From Spirochaetales bacterium (GTDB lineage Bacteria; Spirochaetota; Spirochaetia; DSM-27196; SLST01), in NCBI GenBank assembly GCA_007130265.1, contig SLST01000069.1, forward strand, positions 1 through 10,575: a stretch of DNA of 10,575 bases, given 5' to 3'. The notes beneath the pieces are model-generated. The model was not told the DNA's origin, ran no database searches, and saw only the letters and a program-made list of their open reading frames with translations. Each line of letters begins with the position of its first letter. Within the stretch, counting starts at the first letter, position 1. Of this stretch, positions 1 through 6,716 are shown in pieces. Both the position numbers and the translations under genes were made by a program.

Positions 1-1469
1 TGATCTACGTCTGGTTCGACGCGCCGATCGGCTATATCTCGATCACCGCGAACCACACCGACGACTGGGAGCGGTGGTGGAAGGACCCTGAAGGCACCGA
101 GCTCTTCCAGTTCATCGGGAAAGACAACATCCCCTTCCACACCGTGATCTTCCCCTGCTCACTGCTGGGCAGCGGCGAGAACTGGACGATGCTCCACCAC
201 ATGTCGAGCAGCGAGTACCTGAACTACGAGGCTGGAAAGTTCAGCAAGAGCAAGGGGATCGGCGTGTTCGGCAACGACGCGATGGGGACCGGCATACCCG
301 CAGACGTGTGGCGGTTCTACATGTACTACAACCGTCCGGAGAGCAGCGACTACCTGTTCACCTGGGACGACTTCCGGGAGAAGGTCAACGGCGAGCTCAT
401 CGGTAACCTCAGTAACCTAGTCAACCGGACGCTCACCTTCGTGCATCGCTACTACGACGGACGACTCGCGGAGCCAGGGGGCAAGGCGAACGCGCCGCTC
501 TGGGAACAGGTATCCGCCCTGGAGGAGAAGATCACCGGTCTGCTCGAGTGGGCGAACCTGCGCGACGCGCTGCGCACCGTGTTCGCTCTCTCGTCGCTCG
601 GCAACAAAACCTTTCAGGACGGTGAGCCGTGGAAGCGCCGTCACGACGATCCCGAGGTCACCTTGGGCCTCCTGACCGATCTCGTCTACCTGATTCGCGA
701 CCTCGCGATACTCGTCAAGCCCTACATTCCGGAGACCGCCGATCGCATCGCGGGCTTCCTGGGGGTGTCCGAGCTGACCTGGAGCGACCTGGGTGAGCTC
801 TCCGGGATCAGCCGGGTAGGGAAGCCCGAGATCCTCTTCGCACAGATCACCGAGGAGGATGTCGAGCGGTTTCGCGCGGCGTTCTCGGGATCCCAATCGG
901 AACGGGCAGCTGAAGCTGAAACCGCAGCTGAAGCTGAAACCGCAGCTGAAGCAGATGCCGCAGCTTCGGTTGAACAACGGTTCACGCGGGCGGTGCGGCT
1001 GATCGCCGCACAGATCACCGCGGTCGATTCTCATCCGAAGGCCGACCGGCTCTACATCGAGACGATCGACGACGGGAGCGGGGACGAGCGGCAGATCGTG
1101 AGCGGTCTCGTGGGGCACTACGAACCGGAAGATTTGCTCGGGAAGACCGTGATCGTCGTGGATAATCTCAAGCCCGCGAAGCTCCGGGGCGTCGTGAGTC
1201 AGGGAATGCTTCTCGCCGCGAGCGAGAAGGGCCCCGACGGCGAGGAACGCGTCGACGTGCTCTTCCTCGACGATGTGGAGCCGGGCACGCCGATCACGCT
1301 CGCCGGCGTACCGCAGCTCGATGAGCAGCCGGATCAGATCGATATCGACACCTTCTTCTCCATCCCGATCCGCGCCGAACGCGGAGCCGTCGTGGTCGGC
1401 GAGTCGCCTCTTGAAGCACGCGGGCGTGAGGTGCGTACCAGATTCGTCGAGAACGGATCGGTTGGATGA
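1..1469 (+). CDS. metG: Methionyl-tRNA synthetase, C-terminal part (5' end outside window)
   Basis: This cytoplasmic enzyme charges tRNA-Met with methionine. The reading frame is open from base 3, and the start lies upstream; 488 residues are visible. Catalytic-domain motifs seen: VWFDAPIGYIS at the very start, FIGKDNIPFHT at about bases 111-143, and the ATP-binding signature as KFSKSKG (bases 237-257), with Phe in place of the usual Met of KMSKS, a common variant. The helical anticodon-binding domain follows to about base 880. Next come an Ala/Glu-rich linker made of an 18-base repeat (906-959) and a fused dimerising tRNA-binding domain (about 975-1310) with HPKADRLYIE and LRGVVSQGM. A further tail of roughly 50 residues contains IDTFFSIPI. 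From memory, this tail also occurs in spirochaete MetG proteins. The stop overlaps the next start as ATGA at 1466-1469, suggesting translational coupling. Identification is secure. Confidence 0.97.
   Translation, partial: IYVWFDAPIGYISITANHTDDWERWWKDPEGTELFQFIGKDNIPFHTVIFPCSLLGSGENWTMLHHMSSSEYLNYEAGKFSKSKGIGVFGNDAMGTGIPADVWRFYMYYNRPESSDYLFTWDDFREKVNGELIGNLSNLVNRTLTFVHRYYDGRLAEPGGKANAPLWEQVSALEEKITGLLEWANLRDALRTVFALSSLGNKTFQDGEPWKRRHDDPEVTLGLLTDLVYLIRDLAILVKPYIPETADRIAGFLGVSELTWSDLGELSGISRVGKPEILFAQITEEDVERFRAAFSGSQSERAAEAETAAEAETAAEADAAASVEQRFTRAVRLIAAQITAVDSHPKADRLYIETIDDGSGDERQIVSGLVGHYEPEDLLGKTVIVVDNLKPAKLRGVVSQGMLLAASEKGPDGEERVDVLFLDDVEPGTPITLAGVPQLDEQPDQIDIDTFFSIPIRAERGAVVVGESPLEARGREVRTRFVENGSVG
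906..959 (+). repeat. 18-base tandem repeat inside metG linker
   Basis: Two identical copies of GCAGCTGAAGCTGAAACC lie at 906-923 and 924-941. A third, diverged copy at 942-959 shares its first nine bases and then changes. The unit is a multiple of three and encodes Ala-Glu-Ala-Glu-Thr-type sequence, so changes in copy number keep the frame. It sits in the flexible linker between the anticodon-binding domain and the C-terminal tRNA-binding domain. Confidence 0.9.
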
Positions 1470-2563
1470 CCGCGGCAGGCGGCCCGAACGGCGCCGTCGG
1501 AGGACGGGAAGCATCCGCGCCGTGGCACTTTCTGCAGACCCGGTTCTGGGGCGAGCACAAGTCGGCCTTCGGCTGGCACGCCGTGAGCATTCCGGGCGGC
1601 GAGGTGAGTCCGGGCCTCCCGGATCTCCTCGTGCTCACGCGCCGCGTCGCGCCCGGCGTGCTCCTCTCCTACGTCCCGTACGCGCCGGCGATCCCCGACG
1701 AGCGCACGCCCTGGTCTCCCGGCCCGCGGCCCGAGGATCTCGCTGAGCCGATTCGGGCCGCGGCCGCGGCGGTAGCGCGCGAGGTCGCCCGGGAGCATGG
1801 TCGACCGCCGGTCGTGGTCCGGTTCGACCTGCCGCAGGCATCGGTCGAGCGCGAGTTCGTCTGTCTGTGCACCGATGAGGCACGCGGGCCGGTAGCACAT
1901 CGAGCGCCCGTGGGCGTTCAGCCTCCCGACACGGTGGTGATCGACCTTTTGCGCGACCATGACGAACTGCTCTCCGGTATGCACCGCAAGAACCGCTACA
2001 ACATCAGGCTCGCAGAGCGCAAGGGCGTCGAGGTTGACGTCGCCGATTCGTCGAGTCTCGACCGGTGGTACGAGCTGTACCGGCAGACCGCGAAGCGCGA
2101 CCGGATCGCGATTCACTCGCGCGAGTACTACGCCCGGCTGTTTGAGCTGCCTGCAGGCGACGATGGGCCGAGCCTGCGACTCTACCTCGCCCGTCACGAA
2201 GGGGACCTGCTTGCCGGGATCATCGTCGTTCGGTACCGCGGCGCGGCAACCTACCTCTACGGAGCGAGCTCGAGCGAGAAGCGAAACCTCATGCCGAACT
2301 ACGCGCTCCAATGGCGTGCGATGCTCGATGCGCGGGACGACGGGTGCCTCTGGTACGACCTGTTCGGCGTTCCGCCGAGCGAGGACCCGTCGCACCCGAT
2401 GCACGGGCTCTACCGGTTCAAGCGCGGTTTCGGGGGCGTCATGCTGCGGCGACTCGGCTGCTGGGACGTTCTTCAGCGGCCGATCGGGGCACGCGTATTT
2501 CGGCTTGCCGAGCGGACCCGTGATGTCTACGTTCATGGCATGAGGCATCATGGCGCTCGCTGA
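1466..2563 (+). CDS. FemABX-family peptidoglycan aminoacyl transferase
   Basis: This 365-residue protein belongs to the FemA/FemB/FemX (MurM-like) family. Characterised members move an amino acid from aminoacyl-tRNA onto the peptidoglycan stem peptide at the inner face of the membrane. Family features seen: an N-terminal block with FLQTRFWGEHKSAFGW (about residue 23 on), the central signature with MHRKNRYNIRLAERKGVEV (about 172-190), the stretch Y-R-Q-T-A-K-R-D, a second GNAT-like core with LAGIIVVRYRGAATYLYGA, and the C-terminal LYRFKRGFGG (about 315-324). There is no long coiled-coil insertion of the seryl-tRNA-synthetase-like type. The start overlaps the metG stop (ATGA), with only a weak Shine-Dalgarno, so translation probably depends on coupling. 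The last 14 bases overlap the next gene. Which amino acid is transferred cannot be read from the sequence; a non-peptidoglycan acceptor is possible. Confidence 0.88.
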   Translation: MTAAGGPNGAVGGREASAPWHFLQTRFWGEHKSAFGWHAVSIPGGEVSPGLPDLLVLTRRVAPGVLLSYVPYAPAIPDERTPWSPGPRPEDLAEPIRAAAAAVAREVAREHGRPPVVVRFDLPQASVEREFVCLCTDEARGPVAHRAPVGVQPPDTVVIDLLRDHDELLSGMHRKNRYNIRLAERKGVEVDVADSSSLDRWYELYRQTAKRDRIAIHSREYYARLFELPAGDDGPSLRLYLARHEGDLLAGIIVVRYRGAATYLYGASSSEKRNLMPNYALQWRAMLDARDDGCLWYDLFGVPPSEDPSHPMHGLYRFKRGFGGVMLRRLGCWDVLQRPIGARVFRLAERTRDVYVHGMRHHGAR

Positions 2564-3386
2564 CCAGCTCCTTCGTATTGGCCCGTTGAACATCCCGGTC
2601 TGGCTCGTTGCCGGCGCCATGGGGTTGGCGATCGTTGGGATACTCCAGCGCACGATCTGGCGAACCCACCGCGATTCCTGGGCGGCGGCGAACGACATCG
2701 CGCTGAGCGGGGTGCTCGCGGGGTTCACCGTCTGGAAGCTGACGCCGCTCGTCACCCGGTTCGACCAGATCGCCGAGGCACCGTCACGGCTGCTCTACTA
2801 TCCCGGCGGCACACCGGGAATCGTGGCCGGGCTCATCATCGGGGTCGCCGTGGGCGCGTTCGTACACCTGCGCCGCGGTGACGGCCGTGCTCGCGGGGTC
2901 CAGGTCCATACCGCGATCATCGTGTTGGGGGCCGCACTGGGATTTGGCATTGCATCGATCGTTCCGGCGGGTGATGACGGACAAGATGCGGTGCCCGAGT
3001 TTACCTGGCTGCCGGGATACGAGCAGTCGATCGACGCGTCGAAACCAACGGTCGTCACTGCGTGGGCCACATGGTGCGGGCCGTGCACCGCGCAGATGCC
3101 CGAGATCGAGCGCTTCTCCCTCGACCACGGCGCCGACGTCAACATCGTCACTCTGAACCTGACGGCCACCGAACCCTCGGTCGAAGCGGTCCGCGCCTAC
3201 CTCGAAGGCAGCGGTCACCGGTTTCCCGTTGCGCTCGACTCGTCCGGCCGGGTCGTCGAGGCGCTCGGCATCTCCGCGACTCCCACGACGGTCGTGTTTG
3301 ACGCCGCGGGCCGGGAGCGGGTGCGGAGAGTCGGAGCGGTGAATGCCGACTGGTTCGCTCGAAGAGTACTCCCTCTGCGCCGATGA
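2550..3386 (+). CDS. Four-helix membrane protein with C-terminal TlpA/ResA-type thioredoxin domain
   Basis: The protein has 278 residues. Four hydrophobic segments are visible at about 14-32, 49-67, 88-106 and 120-140. The loops after segments 1 and 3 are rich in Arg (QRTIWRTHRD and HLRRGDGRAR) and so probably cytoplasmic, which puts both ends outside the membrane. The C-terminal half (about 147-278) is a thioredoxin fold with the redox motif WCGPC (Cys176, Cys179) and the cis-proline in SATPTT (Pro245). It therefore probably reduces or isomerises disulfides outside the cytoplasm, as TlpA and ResA proteins do. The membrane half has IGPLNIP near its start and a YYPGG-then-Gly-rich helix, which faintly resemble the N-terminal part of Lgt, the lipoprotein diacylglyceryl transferase. 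The Lgt catalytic signature is absent. The start at 2550 has TGAGG at 2541-2545 and overlaps the FemABX gene by 14 bases. The partner protein is unknown. Confidence 0.85.
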   Translation: MALADQLLRIGPLNIPVWLVAGAMGLAIVGILQRTIWRTHRDSWAAANDIALSGVLAGFTVWKLTPLVTRFDQIAEAPSRLLYYPGGTPGIVAGLIIGVAVGAFVHLRRGDGRARGVQVHTAIIVLGAALGFGIASIVPAGDDGQDAVPEFTWLPGYEQSIDASKPTVVTAWATWCGPCTAQMPEIERFSLDHGADVNIVTLNLTATEPSVEAVRAYLEGSGHRFPVALDSSGRVVEALGISATPTTVVFDAAGRERVRRVGAVNADWFARRVLPLRR

Positions 3387-3396
3387 TTATGGTAAG

Positions 3397-5496
3397 ATGG
3401 CAAACGCGATGCGCAGGTGCTTGCTGCCCATAGTTTTACTGGTCTTCCTCTTTTCGTGTGCCGGCGTTCCCGATCCGCCGGAGGAACCCGAGCCGGACGA
3501 ACCGGTGCGTGAGGAGACAGAGCGCCCGCCGGTCGACATTGACGAGCCGGCGCCTGCGGTTGTCGATGAGCCTGCAGAAGAGGAACCCGAGGAGGAGACG
3601 CCCGGCGCCGTGGCGGCGGTCGAACCCGATACGCGGCCCGTAACCTTGCGGCTCGTGAATCCCAGCGACCCGACCGAGCTCTCGCGGACGCGATTTCTGC
3701 TCTCCGCGGTCGCGGCCGAAGGCGCGATCGCCTCCTATGAGATAGAGATGATCTCCGGGCCGTTCGCCCCACGGCCGTTCGACGAACCCTTTGAGGTCGT
3801 CGACTTCTCCGTCCTCGCTGAGGAAGATCGAATGGTCTCCGTCCCGGCGGTACGCGACCCTCTGCTCGTGAGTATTCCTCCCGGTTTCGTCGATGGGGCG
3901 GCGTACTCTCTGCGGCTGCGCTCGAGACTCGAAGACGGACGATACAGCGAGTGGATGGAGATCGAGACCGTGACGCGCTTCGGTCTTCCGACGCCCCGGG
4001 CGGAGACGACCGGACCTACTATTAGCCGGCGCCCTCGGGTAACCGTTGAGTCCGAACGCGATGCGCAGGTCTTCGTGGGCCTGCAGCACTCGTTCATTGC
4101 GGTCGAGCCCGGCCCGGCCGCCGTCCCCTTCGATCTGACCGCGGGGCGCTACAGCGTGCGTGCGCGAACGATTACCGACGACGGATACCTGACGGCGTTT
4201 GGCGAGCCGGTTGATCTGGTGGTTCTTGCCGACGCTCAACCGGAACGGGCATGGCCCGTCGACGGTGAGACGACCCTCACCGCGCGCCCCGGTCTCCAGT
4301 GGTTGCCGGTCGAAGGCGGAGTCGAGTACCAGGCGCGTTACCGGGCATTCGGGGGCTCATCGTGGCAGCAGCAACCGCCGGTTGCCGAGACCTTCGTTCC
4401 CGTTCCCGAAACGCTAGCCCCCGGCGCGGAGTACGAGTGGCAGGTGCGCGTCCGTAACGATGCCGGGACCTGGTTCGCATGGAGCCCCGCCGAGCGGTTC
4501 ACCGTCGGCGGTTTCGGGCTCGCGTTCGCGCCGGTGATCCGGCACGGTGAGCAGGCGACGTTCAGCCGCGGCGCGGAGGACGGCGGGCGCGACGAACGGC
4601 CGGTGAGGCGGATAACACTTACCGCCGCGTACGAGATGCAGGTGAACCCCGTCACGAACGACGAGCTCGTGGCGATCGTGCGGTACGCTGCGGCGCGCGG
4701 TCTGGTAGAGATAGACGCACAGGGCGTCTGGTCGGTGGGCGATGAGCGGGCGCCTCTCGTCGGACTCGATGAGTTGGACTACGGTCAACAGTTCGGCCTG
4801 CGCCACGCGGACGGGGACATCCGTGTCGTCTCCGGGTACGGTTCGCATCCGGCTGTCGGCGTGACCTGGGCAGGGGCGATTCACATCGCGAACTTCCTTT
4901 CGTACGTGGAGGGTCGGCCTCAGGCGTACGCCTCAGACGGGACGCTGCTCGACATGCGTTCGTCCGGATTCAGGCTCCCTACGGAGGCTGAGTGGGAGTT
5001 CGCGGCTCGCGGTCCGGGAGGGCTCCGGTACCCCTGGGGCGGGCAGCTCTCAGGAAGAGTGGCCAACTACTACCGAAGCTTTGATCCCTTTGAAGACGTC
5101 AACGAGCCATATACTCGGAACGGCGGGCCCACGAATCCGGTCGGGTTCTTCAACGGGACCGTGCGGCAGGGCTTTCAGACCGCCGACGATGCGTCGCCTT
5201 TCGGAGTGCGCGGTCTGGTGGGAAACGTCTGGGAGTGGTGCCACGACCGGTACGACCCGGGGTACTACGCTCAGTCTCCGGACACCGACCCGGTTGGCCC
5301 CGATTCGAGCGACTTCGGCGAGCGAAGCGACGCGATCGTCCTGGCAACCGCGCTCGATCCGAATCAGCGGGTCGTTCGAGGCACGGCGTGGAATACCCGC
5401 GCACCCGACGTCAGGGTGACGAACCGAGGTCGGTACCCGGAACACGGGCGGAGCTTCAGCATAGGGGTCAGGCTGGTACGCAATCCGCTTCCCTAG
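3397..5496 (+). CDS. SUMF1-domain lipoprotein with fibronectin-III-like repeats
   Basis: The 699-residue predicted lipoprotein begins MANAMRRC, followed by a hydrophobic stretch and the lipobox LFSC (Cys21). I chose ATG 3397; ATG 3409 (695 residues) is equally plausible. The ATG at 3343 is less likely because it would put 18 polar residues before the signal and overlap the previous gene by 44 bases. After Cys21 comes a Pro/Glu-rich spacer to about residue 75, then two or three beta-sandwich regions. The last (about 279-370) is fibronectin-III-like, with YEWQVRVRN. The C-terminal domain (about 372-699) is a SUMF1/formylglycine-generating-enzyme fold, shown by GFRLPTEAEWEF (from 524), GNVWEWCHDRYDPGYY (from 609) and RVVRGTAWN (about 658). 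The catalytic cysteines of true sulfatase-activating enzymes are missing: the only Cys after the signal peptide is Cys615, in WEWC. A structural, ligand-binding or adhesive surface role is more likely. It ends one base before the convergent gene's stop. Confidence 0.9.
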   Translation: MANAMRRCLLPIVLLVFLFSCAGVPDPPEEPEPDEPVREETERPPVDIDEPAPAVVDEPAEEEPEEETPGAVAAVEPDTRPVTLRLVNPSDPTELSRTRFLLSAVAAEGAIASYEIEMISGPFAPRPFDEPFEVVDFSVLAEEDRMVSVPAVRDPLLVSIPPGFVDGAAYSLRLRSRLEDGRYSEWMEIETVTRFGLPTPRAETTGPTISRRPRVTVESERDAQVFVGLQHSFIAVEPGPAAVPFDLTAGRYSVRARTITDDGYLTAFGEPVDLVVLADAQPERAWPVDGETTLTARPGLQWLPVEGGVEYQARYRAFGGSSWQQQPPVAETFVPVPETLAPGAEYEWQVRVRNDAGTWFAWSPAERFTVGGFGLAFAPVIRHGEQATFSRGAEDGGRDERPVRRITLTAAYEMQVNPVTNDELVAIVRYAAARGLVEIDAQGVWSVGDERAPLVGLDELDYGQQFGLRHADGDIRVVSGYGSHPAVGVTWAGAIHIANFLSYVEGRPQAYASDGTLLDMRSSGFRLPTEAEWEFAARGPGGLRYPWGGQLSGRVANYYRSFDPFEDVNEPYTRNGGPTNPVGFFNGTVRQGFQTADDASPFGVRGLVGNVWEWCHDRYDPGYYAQSPDTDPVGPDSSDFGERSDAIVLATALDPNQRVVRGTAWNTRAPDVRVTNRGRYPEHGRSFSIGVRLVRNPLP

Positions 5497-6702
5497 TCAG
5501 CCGACGCCGTACTGTTGCTCAAGCCTCTCGTAGTAGTCGGTGATCTGGCGTACCCACTGCCGCTTCTCCTGGTATGGGCGGTAGAAGAAGCTGCGTTTGA
5601 ACCCGTAGATCATGATGTTCTTCAGCTGGTTTGGAGGTATGGCGAATCCGTCGATGGCAAGCTCGATCTCGCGTGTGACCGAGGTATTGCTCACCAGCCG
5701 ATTGTCCGTGCAGATGCAGAGGCTCAGGTTACGGTCGAGCATGTCTCCGAGGCTGTGATCCGTCACGCCCCCCAGGTCCGGACACGTCTGGAGGTTGCTC
5801 GTGAGGCAGACTTCGACGGTGATGCGCTTATCGGCGATGTAGTTCACGAGGTCTCGCACGTAGCGTTCGCGATCCGTGACCGCGTCGCTGTAGATCATGT
5901 CGGATCTGAAGAGCCGCAGTCCGTGCCCGATGCGGTCGGCATGGATCTTCGTGATCGCCTGGAAGATCGACTCCGGTCCGTACGCCTCGCCGGCGTGGAC
6001 GGTCTTCTTCATGAAGTGGCTGTGCACGTAGTCGTAGGCTTCCTGGTGCGCACTTGCCGGGTAGCCGTACTCGCTCCCCGCGAGGTCGAAGGCGACGACC
6101 TGGACCTCACTCTCGTTGCGCAGCTTGACGCTCGCTTTCGCGAGCTCGAGCGAGGCCATCTTGATCAACTCATCGTCGCTCGAGTAGGGATGAACGCGCG
6201 CAAGGTCGCCGTAGTACGAGCTGAACGCGGGCGTGAAGAAACGCATCGCGGTCACGATGATGCCGTACTCGAACGGCGGCTCGCGCGGACCGAGTGTCGC
6301 GTTAAAACGGTCGCGGGCGCGGCGCAGTCCAGCGTCGACCGAATGCATCACCATCTCAAACGTCATCTGCTGTGATACGTGCAACTGCGGCGCAAAACGT
6401 ACCTCGACGTAGCGAACCCCCTCGCCGATGTTGTCCTCGGCGAGCTCGTACGCGATCCGCTCGAGGCTCTCCGGGTCCTGCATGACCCGGCACGTGTAGG
6501 CAAAACCGTGAAGGTACTCGTTGAGATCCTGGTACGACTCCTTGAACACCGTTTCCCTGAGGCCCTCCGGAGTGGTCGACGGGAGATCAACGCGTTGATC
6601 GCGGGCGAGCTCGATCAGGGTCTCGAGCCTGAGACTGCCGTCGAGATGAACATGTAGGTCGTTCTTTGGGATCGCACGGATGAACTCGGGTGGGTAGCGC
6701 AC
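5497..6702 (-). CDS. Adenosine deaminase family protein
   Basis: This zinc-dependent amidohydrolase of purine salvage is probably cytoplasmic and would convert adenosine (or a related purine) to inosine and ammonia. I chose the GTG at 6702 because GGAGGAGG sits four bases upstream and the resulting 401-residue protein begins just before the conserved IPKNDLHVHLDG. Longer versions up to 6807 would overlap murD. Metal and catalytic motifs: HVHLDG (His17, His19), HAGE (His236, Glu239), RIGHG (His260) and CTDN (Asp333). The residue after the metal-binding Asp is Asn334, where mammalian and E. coli enzymes have Asp (TDD). From memory, TDN-R is also common in a branch of bacterial members. It lies 14 bases after murD and is last in the minus-strand block. 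The family is firm; adenosine as the exact substrate is less certain, since adenine or aminofutalosine deaminases share this fold. Confidence 0.9.
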   Translation of the reverse strand: MRYPPEFIRAIPKNDLHVHLDGSLRLETLIELARDQRVDLPSTTPEGLRETVFKESYQDLNEYLHGFAYTCRVMQDPESLERIAYELAEDNIGEGVRYVEVRFAPQLHVSQQMTFEMVMHSVDAGLRRARDRFNATLGPREPPFEYGIIVTAMRFFTPAFSSYYGDLARVHPYSSDDELIKMASLELAKASVKLRNESEVQVVAFDLAGSEYGYPASAHQEAYDYVHSHFMKKTVHAGEAYGPESIFQAITKIHADRIGHGLRLFRSDMIYSDAVTDRERYVRDLVNYIADKRITVEVCLTSNLQTCPDLGGVTDHSLGDMLDRNLSLCICTDNRLVSNTSVTREIELAIDGFAIPPNQLKNIMIYGFKRSFFYRPYQEKRQWVRQITDYYERLEQQYGVG

Positions 6703-6706
6703 GGGT

Positions 6707-6714
6707 CCTCCTCC
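6707..6714 (-). promoter_or_regulatory. Shine-Dalgarno site of the adenosine deaminase gene
   Basis: GGAGGAGG on the minus strand lies in the 14-base gap after the murD stop, four bases before GTG 6702. It decides the start: the in-frame ATG at 6807 would begin inside murD and add 35 residues unlike the family. Confidence 0.85.
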
Positions 6715-6716
6715 CA

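Noticed and set aside
417..1514. Minus-strand open frame (365 codons) opposite metG
   Set aside because: Fully antisense to clear MetG domains, with low-complexity Cys/Phe/Ser runs that mirror the metG linker repeat; no family resemblance.
1334..2755. Long open frame on the minus strand (473 codons) opposite the FemABX gene
   Set aside because: It lies antisense to a well-supported family gene, has no recognisable motif and is rich in Arg, Pro and Ala, as expected for a shadow frame in GC-rich DNA.
3343..3396. Longer N terminus of the lipoprotein from ATG 3343
   Set aside because: It would place 18 mostly polar residues before the signal peptide and overlap the thioredoxin gene by 44 bases; ATG 3397 or 3409 gives a normal lipoprotein signal.
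3387..3398. Possible extended -10 promoter element (TGGTAAGAT) before the lipoprotein gene
   Set aside because: Only four of six bases match the -10 consensus and no -35 element sits at the right distance; the base content may only reflect the junction between two genes.
3397..5496. Sulfatase-activating formylglycine-generating enzyme
   Set aside because: The two catalytic cysteines are not present and no sulfatase gene is in the window.
5515..6375. Plus-strand open frame (286 codons) opposite the deaminase gene
   Set aside because: Antisense to conserved metal-binding motifs; Val/Asp/Arg-rich composition is typical of a reverse-complement shadow.
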